DNA of 64,000 bases, taken from contig JBLDXI010000054.1 of assembly GCA_047495785.1 (NCBI GenBank), positions 1,488,001 through 1,552,000 on the forward strand. Reading direction: 5' to 3'. This DNA comes from Lepidodermella squamata. Taxonomy: Eukaryota; Gastrotricha. Made by a program: the position numbers and the translations under genes. Shown in pieces: positions 9,579 to 20,464 of the stretch; position 1 is the stretch's first letter; each line of letters begins with the position of its first letter. The notes under the pieces were generated by a model. It saw nothing but the letters and a program-made list of their open reading frames with translations, was not told where the DNA came from and ran no database searches.

Positions 9579-11288
9579 AAATTGCCGAGAAAAAATGGGA
9601 CAAAAACAGTGCCAAAGCCCAAATTGACTGGAAATAATTTTGCAATATTTTGACAATTGCTATAATACTTGATTGTTGGTTATCAATGGTGAAATTTTCG
9701 CATCTTTCAAATTGCTCAATTTTTCACTGTGAAATCCTTTGCTCATCCTTTGCTATTACTCGAGTGCCATAATATTCAATAAAATCGTTATCGCTGCATT
9801 TCTGTATTTTTATAATTTTAAATAATTGTTGATACATGAAGAAAGATTCCTAAAAAGCGATGAAAATGAGGAAAGCAATATTTCTTTTTCCAAGGAAGCT
9901 GTTTGAGATCGATCGAATCGGTTACTTATGGGACACGCTGTGCCTAGTGTTTCGCCATTTTTCAGCAAGGCGTGGAAATTCGAATTTTGCCGGCAGCATC
10001 ATGAACTTTTACAGGTAGACGCGTCGAAGTGAGATTAGTGGCTAAATTTCGTTGGATCCAACCCAACGTGTTCAAGTAAGCCTCCCGCAGCTGAAATCAG
10101 ATCACGCAGCTTTGCGACTCTTCCATAGATCATGGGGGGTCCATGTATGATTTTTTTGAATGATAGAACTGATACTCAGCTATGAGCACGCAAAAAATTA
10201 GACTGATCGGATGCAAATTGAGAAAGTTATTGATTTCAGAAATTTCATTTTGAATTTATTTAGGAGTAGCAATTTTCGCGTACGGATAGGCATCCCTTAA
10301 TTATTATTTAATTCGAACCACCCTTTAGATTGAGGCCGTTGATAAGTTGATTTTGGCCAAAAATTGAAGCTAAAATAATAACGAATTTCAGATTTTTTAA
10401 AATTTTTTTCTAGCACCCTGATTTGAGTCTACTTGTATGTAATTGTATTATTTTCGGTTGAATTCTTGTTCGGTTGCTATTTTTGTCATAATATCCTGAG
10501 TAATTTTGATATGAATTTACTAATTGGAGAAAGCGTGTAGCCTTGCAAATTTCCGTCCATGAGTGAAAGTTGTAGCTAAATTTCGATTAGGAATTTAGCC
10601 AAAATTTGATACTTCTGTTGGAATGAGCGCTATAGTGAAATCATTACCAAATTATTGAATTCAGTACCAAATTATTCCAATTAGTTCCAAATCCCAAATT
10701 TTAAGACCCAGCCTTCAACCCTAACTTAACCCTGACCCTAACTCTAACCAGTTAAATAACGAATGAAATGGTTAGGTATTGAGTTAAATGAAATTTAGTA
10801 CCGGCTTAAGACCGGCGTAATTTTTTCAACCGAATCTCGAACGAGGCGTGATCAAACTGGAATATGTTGTGTCACTTTTAGACAATTCTCGAGGAAAGTT
10901 ATCTAATGGTACTCACGGGGTCTTTACCATGTCATCTTCGGGTTTTGCTTAGCCAGCTTTTGAGGCAGTCTTTCCAGAAATGAGAATTTTCCTCATCATC
11001 AACTCAGATTTCCCCCTTTTTATGGAAGGGGAAGTAAGTAAGGGGGAAGTAATTCAAATTAGCGCACTGGTACAGACTGAGTTCGGCAAACAATGTGAAC
11101 CGGATATATAAGGCACAAGAGACGGAAGTTCATCGCACGGGGTTCAGACGGTTTTCCATGTTTCACGATTTTTCTTTCGGAATCCTGAGTTCTTCCCGCA
11201 GAGTCACGACTTGTTTTCATCCGGATGACGAGACCGTCTATTTGCTCATTTTTTAATATTATCACTTCGCAAATTCTTCAGGTTTAAG
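9579..11288. other. 1.7-kb intergenic region, no gene seen
   Basis: AATAAAATCG at 9777 is a possible poly(A) signal for the TPR/SET gene. ACTTATGGGACACGCTG at 9931-9947 is the reverse complement of the CAGCGTGTCCCATAAGT tip of the dispersed repeat at 5709 and 55899. A degenerate telomere-like run lies at 10719-10752. No open frame has a recognisable motif. Confidence 0.5.
10719..10752. repeat. Degenerate telomere-like (CCCTAA) run
   Basis: Five imperfect units, CCCTAACTTAACCCTGACCC and then TAACTCTAACC. This is the second such tract in the window; this one lies outside any element I can define. Confidence 0.4.
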
Positions 11289-13875
11289 ATGGATTTGAAA
11301 TGGAATATTTTGATCTTTTTCAACCTGCTCACTGCAGCTGTTGCTGCGAAGTTACCGCTTTCTGCCCCATTAACGGGCAGAATATTCTCATCTAGCTACA
11401 ATTCTAGCGATGCATCTCGCTCAGTTTTGAGCCTGATGGCATCGTACAACTACGGCGGACCCGTCCAGCCATTAGGACCCGCTTGCTCTGAGGCCATTCG
11501 ACTTGTACTGGACAGCGTGAAAAAGCTCAACATACTACCCAAACACGAACTTGCAGTTGATATTGTCGATGACATGGTAAGTAGATAACTTGAGATATCC
11601 GATTAGACTAAAATCCTTGGAACTTCAGTTTTCCAGGCCAATTGGAGTTGTTAAGGTTCTGACGCAACTCCAGCTGAATGATCAAATCACAGACCGGTTG
11701 CCCCTAACATTGGGTTCGTTCTGCTCAGCAAATTACCTCACAGGCCAAATAATGCAGCATTTCAACTACGTTGGGCTGACAATGACGTCGGCTCAAAGTG
11801 AACTTCTAATGCAAAGATCGCGTTACGCAAACTACTTCGTCCTATTGCCCCAGTTGAGCTCTAGTTACGATGCTCTAACTAGCTTCCTCGACATGATGAA
11901 CTGGCGGAAAATTGCCATACTTTCAGAGGGTAGCGACTTTTTCGGCAGTATTGAAGCTGAATTCATCGCAAACTTTGAACGGGGAGAGAATGGGTCTAAA
12001 GTCTTAGCTGCTTTCAAGATTCCCTACGTTCTTGGAACACTTCCCGAGCCGCAATTTGTCGAGCAAGCTGTTGTGGATTTGAAAAAAGTGAAGCCGAGAA
12101 TTATACTCCTGAACGCAGTAACTACTGCTAGAGCAGCTTGCTATCTTCATAAGTACAAGTTGTACGGGCCTAATATCGTAATTCTAACCCTTACATCCAC
12201 CGTTTTTGCCCCGAATGACCCGTTTCGCTTCACGGAGTGGTGTACAGAGAAAATGCTGGAGGAAGTCCTCGAAAGCGTGATTGCGTTCAGCTACACGAGT
12301 TTGATGACTCTTGGGCAAAGTAAGGATGTCGACTCTCTCGGTAACTCGGGGACTGATCTAGACAAATGGCTCGATTTTAGAATTCAGAACCCGGAATTCT
12401 TCCCTACCTACACACACAATCGCCACTTTTGCTACGACACTACTATGGCTGGGGTTTTGGTTCTCAACCGAACTGAAGCACTACTACAAACAAGTAAGAT
12501 TAAAAATGAGGTAGTCTAGCGATTATTTTACTAACATTCGTTTCAAGGGAATCAAACTCTGTCACAGTGGGTAACAAATGGTAAGCTATTCAAGGATGAA
12601 GGGGCAGAAATAGCGGAAGTGATGAAAGAAGCGTTGTACTCAGCGAGATTTCGAACTAAAGTTGGAGACATCGGATTCGAGAGGAATACTTCCTTGAATT
12701 CGGGCGGAAATCCTATTCAAGGTTTCGTGCAGTATAGGCGAGACAACGCGACTTCTAAAGTTCGTTTGTACCCTATTTGCATATATTACTCTAGCAGCCG
12801 CAGGTTGGAATGTAATTTGAACTCGTTGAAATGGCGAACTGCATCCGGCAATGCCCCATTGGACCATGTCGTTAAAGTAATATCTGAATCTCCTTTGTTG
12901 GACTTTTCGGCTTATATCTCAGTCACGGTGATCTCCGTCTTAGTGCTATTCCTACTGATGTTCATCGCCATTAGATGGGAGCTCGGAATGACGAAAATTC
13001 GAAAGAATTCCGTACGAATTGACGAATTTATTCTGATTGGAGATGCTGTTGCACTCTGTTTCATCCTATTCCAGCCTCTGGAATGGAATAAGTACTTCAG
13101 AGCTTTATCATACACTGCATATTGCTGCTTATTTGTCGGCTTAGCTATTATGCTGTATGGTTTGACGGCGAAACTCGAGTTTCTTGCCAGAACGCTGAAG
13201 AAATCCACGACTTCACGATTCATAACATCTTCAAGTCGACCTTCATTAAGTACCGGCAATTTGAGGCTTACAGCTATATTACTAAGTCTTTTAGGGATCC
13301 TTCTGGTACTTCTGATGCTACTTCTGATGCTTACATGGTTCTTAGTTTCCCCTCCCGCAGTTTCTGTGAAATCAGTGGAAGATGCTTTTATAACTTCAGA
13401 TGACAGCGTAGAATTTTTGACGCTGGAATTCAGCCTAGTTTTGATCAACTCTTGGGTTTCGGAATCGTTAATCGCTATAATTTGCGCTATATATGGCCTA
13501 ATGGTATTGCGAGGTGGCTTTCTGGCATATAGCCTCAGATCTGTAAGTGTTGAAGTAGTTGGCTTGCATTAATTAATTCTTTTATCACAGAAACCTCCCT
13601 TGAAAGTCAGCAACGTAAAGCTGAGTGTGATTTGCTTCTACAGCACGGTGGTGCTTTTGACCTGTGGCGCTCTAGTAGCAGGAGCCATTTTCGAGGGAGG
13701 CGCTCAACGGCGTATCGCGTTATCAGTTATGATTCTCGCTTGTGCTTTGATAAATTTGGCCTTCCTGTTTCTCCCGCAGTTAAAGAAAGAAATTGCTATC
13801 TCCAAGAGCACGGTAACAACAGCTTTATTCATTGGTTCAAAATTCAATAGTAACGAGCTCAATAGAAATCACTGA
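11289..13875 (+). CDS. Class C (GABA-B-like) receptor 1, four exons
   Basis: Exons 11289-11576, 11629-12493, 12548-13542 and 13591-13875 join in frame to 810 residues; the introns are 52, 54 and 48 nt. The N-terminus has a signal peptide (ILIFFNLLTAAVAA). A Venus-flytrap ligand-binding domain of the ANF-receptor type follows to about residue 470, with the lobe landmarks LGSFCSANYLTG and NWRKIAILSEG. The linker WRTASGNAPLD fits the W-x-G-x-P-x-D pattern before helix 1 in GABA-B relatives. Seven helices start at about 503 (YISVTVISVLVLFL), the last lying in exon 4. The likely role is a cell-surface receptor for a small ligand; the ligand cannot be told. The stop is 38 bp from the stop of the converging gene at 13914. 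Confidence 0.85.
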
Positions 13876-13913
13876 GTTATCTCTGAAATTTATCAATAAA
13901 ATTGTTGTGTAGC

Positions 13914-16142
13914 TTAATCACAATTTCTCCGTCGGCTGAAGTCGGTGAAAATCCATAGAAGTTCGATCAAGAGGCTTAAGGCAAGGCAGAGTGCTGCAAC
14001 AGCTACTTGCTGCTTGATAGGATAACGAGAAAGTAGTATGAATATCAGCACGCCAGCTGCTTCAATACTGACAGCGACTGCTATCTCAATTTTCGCGACT
14101 TGAAATGCTTTTTTAACGATGTGCTTGCGCGAAACTTGCCGCAAATGGATCGCCCAGTTGCAAGCTTGTAAAACAGGCAGAAATTGAACGAGTACCATAG
14201 TCCAAACCCAACCAGATCTGCTTTCTGTCATCGAGATACATTTGTTAAGCTTCGTCTCCAATGTTACGTCCATTTCGTAGTCGTAGTAGATGTTGGAAAC
14301 CGTTAAATCGCATCGGGATGGGTCTGCAGCTTGCCAAGCGGCAAATAATGCACAATTGATAGCGAGAATCAGGAGATAAAGCATAAACAAGCTTCCTTGA
14401 GCAGAGGCAAGAATGGCTTTCTCAACCTGCCGTCTAACTTCAGGTCGTTTCGCGATCTGCTGAGTTCGAAGGGAGACATGAAAGAAAAGTCCCATTCTCA
14501 AAATAAGGCTGCTATTGACCAAGGTAAGCCCAACAAAAAACAGGGTTATTCTAAGGTTCCAATGGGTTGAAGGCGAAAATAAGCCGTCTGTGACGTGAGC
14601 TATGGAAGAGATTTGAAGAAGGGCACATCCAATTAACGCCGCGATTTTTAGGAAAGCAGTGTCGATTGAGTCCATCCACCTGAAGTAAAGAGCCGCCATG
14701 CCTATGGTAGCTATAATCGACAATGCTGAGATGAACTGAATCCCTACCGATTCCCCTCCAGTCGGAGCTGCAACGCTGCTGAGAAATCGTCTGGCATCTC
14801 GAGGTGGCTCGCCATTGTCAGTTTTCCAGATACTGTCGCCGGATCGCTTTATTATGGTCCGATTTTCGATCAAGTAAACACGGCTGAAACGTTTCTCAGG
14901 AGTCCAGTAAGTGAGATAAATCGGTAGGCCCTGTAGTATCCCATTATCGTCGTAGTGTAGCCTCGCAACTCTCAAACCACGATAGTCGACCTCCTTTGCG
15001 GCTTGATTAACGGCGCGCGAGATATCGCGTGGCCTGTGTCGATATTGATCCAGCGACGAATTAATCAAATTTAATCGCGTTTCCACTATGTCTAGCGTAA
15101 TGACAGATTGCAGGACACCATCGTGGCACGAATATCGCAATTCGTAAAACGAACCACGTGAGGTGTTCGTAAAAAGGTCAAAATCTGAATCGAACTTTGC
15201 CCGATTATACCCGAAAGACGAATTCTGTGTCGGATCAATATTTTCGTCAAGATTTGAAAGCCATAGCATGTACTTGAGCTGTTCCATTACTATATCGCGA
15301 TTACAGCCGGGGGCGAAAACATGGTTTGGTATTGTAAGAGGATCTAAAACGGAGCCATAAGTCAGGAAAAAGTAGCGACTGCCAGTGATTCCGGCGGAGT
15401 AAGCGTAGCATAGAAAACTTGTGAGCAAAGACACGTTCGATATCAGGACGAGAATAATTCGAACATCCGAGTTTTTCATTGAGTTGATGACATCGAAATC
15501 GAAGCGGCGAAAGGCATCGAACCAAACAACTTCGACTCCCTCGAGGCTGGCCCTTTTCCGGATTAAATCAGCCTCCCTCGCGAATTTAAACGTTTCAGGG
15601 TCGAAAACTATCCCAACCTTGGTCCAGTTGCTCACCTCTCTAATGAACTTCAAATAAGCCCAATGACGTGCTTCGGTAGGTTCGTTCATTAGGAAGTAGT
15701 TCGGAAATCTCTGGCGATCATTCAAGTAGTCGGATGGGCAGCCTAATGAAATTACTGTGAAATTCATGGTGTAGGCCAACAGTCCTAGAGCTTTACAGCC
15801 ATCGTCATTCATAGGGCCTATAACGATAGGGGATGGTAAGAGCCAAGGTCTGTCCTCCATAAATCTCGTGTAGTTGAAAAAAGCATTCTGACCAGGCCTG
15901 GTAGCTGCAGGATGAGTGTCCCCGAATTCCAACTCGACGTTGTAATCTGGCAGAAACCGGTACTGATTATTCGCGTTTCGTTGAGCGATTTGAGCTGCCT
16001 GCATACATTCCGTCATCACACTGGCCGCGGGATTTTTCGGCAGCTGAAAATTGATGAGCATGTGAAGAGTTTTCTGCTTCATTGCAGCTACAGCAGTTAT
16101 CAAAGCTAGAGCTATAAACCTCATTTTAAAGTGAAAAAGCAC
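13914..16142 (-). CDS. Class C (GABA-B-like) receptor 2, intronless
   Basis: 742 residues in one exon. A second Met at residue 7 opens a good signal peptide (MRFIALALITAVAA), so true translation may start at 16124. The flytrap domain spans about 24-420 (IVIGPMNDDGCKALG, NWTKVGIVFD, YSCHDGVLQ). The linker WKTDNGEPPRD matches the GABA-B pattern. Seven helices lie between about 455 and 735. It is a paralogue of the genes on either side, yet it has none of the introns of receptor 1. It runs tail-to-tail with receptor 1 and head-to-head with receptor 3 (335 bp between starts). The poly(A) region overlaps that of receptor 1. Confidence 0.87.
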   Translation of the reverse strand: MLFHFKMRFIALALITAVAAMKQKTLHMLINFQLPKNPAASVMTECMQAAQIAQRNANNQYRFLPDYNVELEFGDTHPAATRPGQNAFFNYTRFMEDRPWLLPSPIVIGPMNDDGCKALGLLAYTMNFTVISLGCPSDYLNDRQRFPNYFLMNEPTEARHWAYLKFIREVSNWTKVGIVFDPETFKFAREADLIRKRASLEGVEVVWFDAFRRFDFDVINSMKNSDVRIILVLISNVSLLTSFLCYAYSAGITGSRYFFLTYGSVLDPLTIPNHVFAPGCNRDIVMEQLKYMLWLSNLDENIDPTQNSSFGYNRAKFDSDFDLFTNTSRGSFYELRYSCHDGVLQSVITLDIVETRLNLINSSLDQYRHRPRDISRAVNQAAKEVDYRGLRVARLHYDDNGILQGLPIYLTYWTPEKRFSRVYLIENRTIIKRSGDSIWKTDNGEPPRDARRFLSSVAAPTGGESVGIQFISALSIIATIGMAALYFRWMDSIDTAFLKIAALIGCALLQISSIAHVTDGLFSPSTHWNLRITLFFVGLTLVNSSLILRMGLFFHVSLRTQQIAKRPEVRRQVEKAILASAQGSLFMLYLLILAINCALFAAWQAADPSRCDLTVSNIYYDYEMDVTLETKLNKCISMTESRSGWVWTMVLVQFLPVLQACNWAIHLRQVSRKHIVKKAFQVAKIEIAVAVSIEAAGVLIFILLSRYPIKQQVAVAALCLALSLLIELLWIFTDFSRRRNCD

Positions 16143-16477
16143 TTATCAGTATTTTTTAACCTAGCCTACTTGCTAGACGCATCAATCAGGTGTTATGGAT
16201 CACCTGACAATCTCATAAATTCTGACCGTTTCATCGCTCTAATTGATAAAAGCAGGTTTAATTAGATTGCGAAATAAGACACTACCCACCTTAATTACTC
16301 AAATTAATAGGGCGTGACGTCTTCAGGTGTAAAAGTAGCGGTCATTTCAGATTTATGACCTCAGTGAGATTCCGTGGCATTATCGCGGGCGGAGCCCCAT
16401 TAGACTAAATCTTCTTGATTAACCACGATTGAGTACGAAGAGATTTCCTAATAAGCTGTATCTGTAAGTATGTACCT
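16143..16477. promoter_or_regulatory. Shared divergent promoter region of receptors 2 and 3
   Basis: These 335 bp separate the start codons of two head-to-head receptor genes and must hold both core promoters. Candidate elements include GGCGTGACGTCTTC (16311), containing the CRE-like TGACGTC, and several TTAAT homeodomain-type cores. No element could be tested. Confidence 0.45.
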
Positions 16478-18892
16478 ATGATCGCAGATATAAGAGCAGT
16501 CTGCGATCATCTTCTCCTCCGATTTCTCAAATTTTCTGTGCTCGTATTCTTCATGATCTGGCTTAAAATGACATTTCTCATGCTCTCTGCATTTGGCTCC
16601 ATTGACTCGACAAAGCCTGTAAAAATGCAGCTGATGGCTTTCATTCCATTTACTGGCAACGATCCGTTCGACGGATCGATTTGCCAGGCTGCTATGCAAG
16701 TAGCTGTGAATGCATTCAATTCCCAAGCTAAACTACTTCCGAACTATGAAATCGTTCCTATCTACGCTGATGAAGGTCCGCTATCTCTCAACATCGCCAA
16801 AACCTTGATATCATTCTCGGGGGATCAGAATTTGGGAGTGAAGGCTCCTATTAGCCTTGGTTCCTATTTCAGCTCTGGATGCCAAAGAGCCGGGCCTATT
16901 TTTCACCACCTTAATTTTGTATTCATCGCAACTGGCTGCGGGGCCCCGAACTTGCTAGACCGGCGATCAATCTACCCTAATGTTTACCGCTCGCGGGTTC
17001 CGACTCTCAACACTGTCTACCTTCGCCTAGCTTTTATAAAAAAATACACAACATGGAGGAAACTTGCGTTGATAACCTACTCGGACAACATTTTTGACGT
17101 GTCGAACTCGCAACTTTTCTATAACATTGCTAAATCAAATGGATTGAATGTTGGTTGGTACGAAGCTGTGCCGGATATCTATAGAGAGACGCTAAAAGCT
17201 CTTAAGGAGACAAATATCCGAATTATCGTGATCGATATGACTTCGGTTGCTATGGTTACAGTTTTCTACTGCAAAACATACGAAATCGGAATAAGAGGCC
17301 CTCGTTATGTCTTTATCGGGAACAACAACGGCTACCTGGATCTCAGCATACCTAGCTCCTATTCCAGCATTCCCAAGGGATGCACAAAAGACATGCTGCT
17401 CGAGCAATATAGAATCACAGTAAGGATAGGGACCTATTTATCCCCGGCTGAGAACTACGGAATGACGGTGTTAGGCTACGATTTGCCCGGATTCGAAAGC
17501 AGACTAGATCTTCTGACTAATAGATCAAGAGTTGCAGATTATCGAACCCGATTTTATTGCCACGATGCAATGCTTCAAAGCTTGCTGACACTGGCCAACG
17601 CCGAAAGCCGCCTTAATTCCGAGGATTTGACCCTCGCTGATCTTGACCGGTTTCCTAACAAAGTAATGCAAGTTGTTAATCAAAGCACTGCGGAGATTGA
17701 TTTCGTTGGGCTGAGAATCGGACGAACTGTTTATTCAAAGCGGCTTGAGCTTGATTATGAATCCCTTTTCCTCGGAACTTTCGACCGAAATACCAGCTCG
17801 GTACAGGTTGTTTCAAGGGTAACGTTAGCCATCAACTCGACAGTTTCGGATTTTGATAAGTACATCTTCCAAGGCAGCAATTCTAAGTTCATATGGCCTG
17901 GGGCAGATTCGGGTGAGTTGCCCCAAGATCTCTGGCAGGAGAGATTTCTAACCCAGGAGACCCCGATTCGGTACACTGTTGTTCTTGCTTCGTTGAGTTT
18001 CGTAATTGTTATCGGTCTTGCTCGATTTGTAGTGAATTTTATCAGTGTTCATAGACAGAGCCAATTTGTATTCAAATACTTACTCGAGTACGAATTGTGG
18101 TTAGCTTTTGCTTGCTTTACTACTAACATCTCTGCTTTAACTTTCGTCTTTGATATCCCGTTCTGCGCTGTGAGAGTTGGCCTTCTATTAGCGGGTCTAT
18201 CCTTACTCCATGGCCAATTATTCGGCGCAGCTCTGCAAATTCATAGCAAAATGAATGAGATTCAGGATATTGAATTATTACGACCTCCGTCTTCAATACG
18301 CCTCTCCGAAAAGAGTCGCCATCGCCATCATAGAGCGCGCTTAAACCATTCAAGTGTCGCTAAATGTACCGTTATATTCCTCCTTCTGAATCTCTGCATT
18401 TTCGAAGCTTGGGTAATCACTCATCCCGAGGAGATGTCGACAGCTCACGTGAGATTGGCCCCTTACTACGTCGAGCTGGAGGACACTATGGTCTACCCAT
18501 CAGCTGTGCTCTGCAAATTTACATCAGGCTTCAGCTGGCCGATTAGCTTCATCGTAATTCACGTATTCGTGATTCTTTTAGCTGTGCTGCTTATTTTCAG
18601 GGCAGCTCATTCGAGCGCGGCTCTTTTCTCGCTCATTAAGAAGCACCGCATGCAACTGATACTAGCTAATTCGTTCACGATCGTAATTGCATCGATCTTG
18701 CTCGTTGCTACCTTGGAGGATCCTGCGGATCGCAATGCAATACTTGGATTTGCCGCACTCGCCCACTCTGCTTCAACGCTAGTCATTTACTGGCTGAGAA
18801 ATGATAAAATCTTCAAGGTAGATGTAAAAAACTACAACCCTTCCGCGACGCAACTCGTGGAATTACAAGTGACTGGTCATGTAGGCAGCTAA
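16478..18892 (+). CDS. Class C (GABA-B-like) receptor 3, intronless
   Basis: 804 residues in one exon. The N-terminal hydrophobic stretch (VLVFFMIWLKMTFLML) acts as signal peptide; an internal Met at residue 26 is an alternative start with a more typical length. The flytrap domain runs to about 460 (SLGSYFSSGCQRAG, TTWRKLALITYSD, FYCHDAMLQS). The linker WPGADSGELPQD matches the GABA-B type. The helices begin near residue 498 (YTVVLASLSFVIVIGL) and run to about 785. The gene is a paralogue of receptors 1 and 2 and lacks introns. A short basic tail follows helix 7; no coiled coil for heterodimerisation, as found in vertebrate GABA-B subunits, is evident. Confidence 0.87.
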   Translation: MIADIRAVCDHLLLRFLKFSVLVFFMIWLKMTFLMLSAFGSIDSTKPVKMQLMAFIPFTGNDPFDGSICQAAMQVAVNAFNSQAKLLPNYEIVPIYADEGPLSLNIAKTLISFSGDQNLGVKAPISLGSYFSSGCQRAGPIFHHLNFVFIATGCGAPNLLDRRSIYPNVYRSRVPTLNTVYLRLAFIKKYTTWRKLALITYSDNIFDVSNSQLFYNIAKSNGLNVGWYEAVPDIYRETLKALKETNIRIIVIDMTSVAMVTVFYCKTYEIGIRGPRYVFIGNNNGYLDLSIPSSYSSIPKGCTKDMLLEQYRITVRIGTYLSPAENYGMTVLGYDLPGFESRLDLLTNRSRVADYRTRFYCHDAMLQSLLTLANAESRLNSEDLTLADLDRFPNKVMQVVNQSTAEIDFVGLRIGRTVYSKRLELDYESLFLGTFDRNTSSVQVVSRVTLAINSTVSDFDKYIFQGSNSKFIWPGADSGELPQDLWQERFLTQETPIRYTVVLASLSFVIVIGLARFVVNFISVHRQSQFVFKYLLEYELWLAFACFTTNISALTFVFDIPFCAVRVGLLLAGLSLLHGQLFGAALQIHSKMNEIQDIELLRPPSSIRLSEKSRHRHHRARLNHSSVAKCTVIFLLLNLCIFEAWVITHPEEMSTAHVRLAPYYVELEDTMVYPSAVLCKFTSGFSWPISFIVIHVFVILLAVLLIFRAAHSSAALFSLIKKHRMQLILANSFTIVIASILLVATLEDPADRNAILGFAALAHSASTLVIYWLRNDKIFKVDVKNYNPSATQLVELQVTGHVGS

Positions 18893-19180
18893 GATTCGTG
18901 CCGATATGGGAACAGGGAACAGGAAACCTTCGAGCTTCAGGAGCCCATCAAGGGAAGCTTTCGAACTGTTAGAAAACAAAAAAATCCGTTATGTCCCGTT
19001 AACGATAAGTACCAACAATGAAATGATGGATAAAAAACCTATACAGCTAGCTTGGTTATGGCTTGTCTCGAAATAAGAGATAACGTATATTGTATGATAA
19101 TTTCAGAGATAGTAAGGCTATCTCTAAAATTGCGGCTTGCTACCGCAGTAGAAAAGCGTTATTGTTGAAATTCTGGTAAA

Positions 19181-20249
19181 ATGACTGATGAGAATAACTC
19201 GGTTTTGAGCCAGCAACTTGAAGCCGAACGGCAGGCAAGAAATGAAGCTGAACGCAATTTGGCTGAGGCAAATGCAAAGGTCTTAACAATTTTTTCTGAA
19301 TGCACCTTTTCAAGATTTTCCTTCTAGATTGAACAGCTTGAGCAACGAATTCGCGAGGTAAAAGCGCTTCTTTGTAAGAAATATGGTTCATTAGCACGAT
19401 AACTTGTTTAGCATGAGATCAACGAGGCAGCTCTAGTCAGCAAAATTCAGCAAGTGGAAGCCGAGAGATTGGTTTGTCCTGAAAATATCTTTATTGAAAG
19501 ACAATGATTGCGCCATTCCAGGAGAGCCAGAGCGAGATCGAAAAACTCGAGAACAAACCTAGCGCCGCCTTGATCGATAGGCAGAAGGTTGAACCATTGG
19601 GCGACTAGAATGTTTAATCTTTTTCCTTTGTATTTAGAAGTTTTTCAGTGCTTGCGTGGCTGGAAACGCCTCGGTCGTCCAGTCGTTCCTCCAAGCGAGT
19701 CGGTCTGACGCTTTGGCGCTCATTGACGCCCGTTATGAGCCGTCTCTACACGGCGCAATGATGTCAGGGTGGAAAATAGCTCGGGGTGAGACTTGCCTGC
19801 ATCTTTGCTCGCGAGCTTCTGTCGACACGGTTGCTCAGCTGATTTTGGTGACGAAACTCCTCCTCGAGCAACATGTCAACGAATTGTCCGAACGAAATGC
19901 TATGCGCCAGTTGCGGCTATTCGTCAACGCTCAAAGCGCAACCGGGCATACGGCGCTGCATTGGGCGGCTGCGAAGGCTAAACTCGCGAGCTTGCGGGTT
20001 CTTTGCGAGTTTGAGACTAGCGACGACGAAGGAACTTTGGCTCAGTTGGATGTTAAGAATAACGACGGGCAAACAGCATTGCTGTGGGCAGTTTACGAGA
20101 ATCGCATCGATGTAGTGAAATATCTGCTTGGGAAGGGCGCGGATGCGAGTGCTCGGGATGCTACTCAACAGACGCCCCTGCGAATCGCACGTTTGTTCAA
20201 TTACGGGGATGTTATTAAACTTCTTGTGCAACATAAAGCCAAAGAATGA
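19181..20249 (+). CDS. Coiled-coil and ankyrin-repeat protein, five exons
   Basis: Exons 19181-19279, 19328-19357, 19412-19471, 19522-19587 and 19638-20249 join to 288 residues. All four introns are 48-54 nt, GT-AG and in phase 0. Exons 1-4 encode a charged heptad-rich helix (LEAERQARNEAERNLAEA, IEQLEQRIRE), a likely dimerising coiled coil. The last exon has ankyrin repeats, three of them clear: ETCLHLCSRA, GHTALHWAAAKAKLASL, and GQTALLWAVYENRIDVVKYLL then QQTPLRIARLFNYGDVIKLL. Similar N-terminal coiled coil plus ankyrin layouts occur in NF-kappa-B-modulating and scaffold proteins, but no family is claimed. The role is protein-protein binding. Exon 1 uses the weak donor GTCTTA. Confidence 0.75.
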
Positions 20250-20464
20250 TTGCGTTTTTTGCTGAATCAAAGTAAAATGACAGTTTTCTCATAAATCTGC
20301 TGAAATCGCAAATATATTATTGAGATATGACTTGTGTCACAAATCATCGGAATGAAACATTGATTCAACGAGCAAACAAAAGAAGATGCAAAACAAACAA
20401 AGCTGCTATACACAAGTCAGCACGAAAGCAAATAATTGCGCATATTCACACACGAAACTTTAAA

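Noticed and set aside
9051-9656. A 201-codon minus-strand frame under the TPR/SET gene
   Set aside because: It is the complement of coding sequence with clear domain structure; the translation is unusual in composition and motif-free.
1361-10752. Taking the CCCTAA-like runs as proof of a chromosome end
   Set aside because: Two short degenerate tracts of about 30 bp within gene-bearing DNA are too little; they are noted only as weak hints at the telomere repeat type.
20327-20464. A 46-residue N-terminal extension of channel 1
   Set aside because: All other family members start at MPxNGT; the extension is basic, has no signal peptide and no counterpart. The same applies to 45913-46032 for channel 8.
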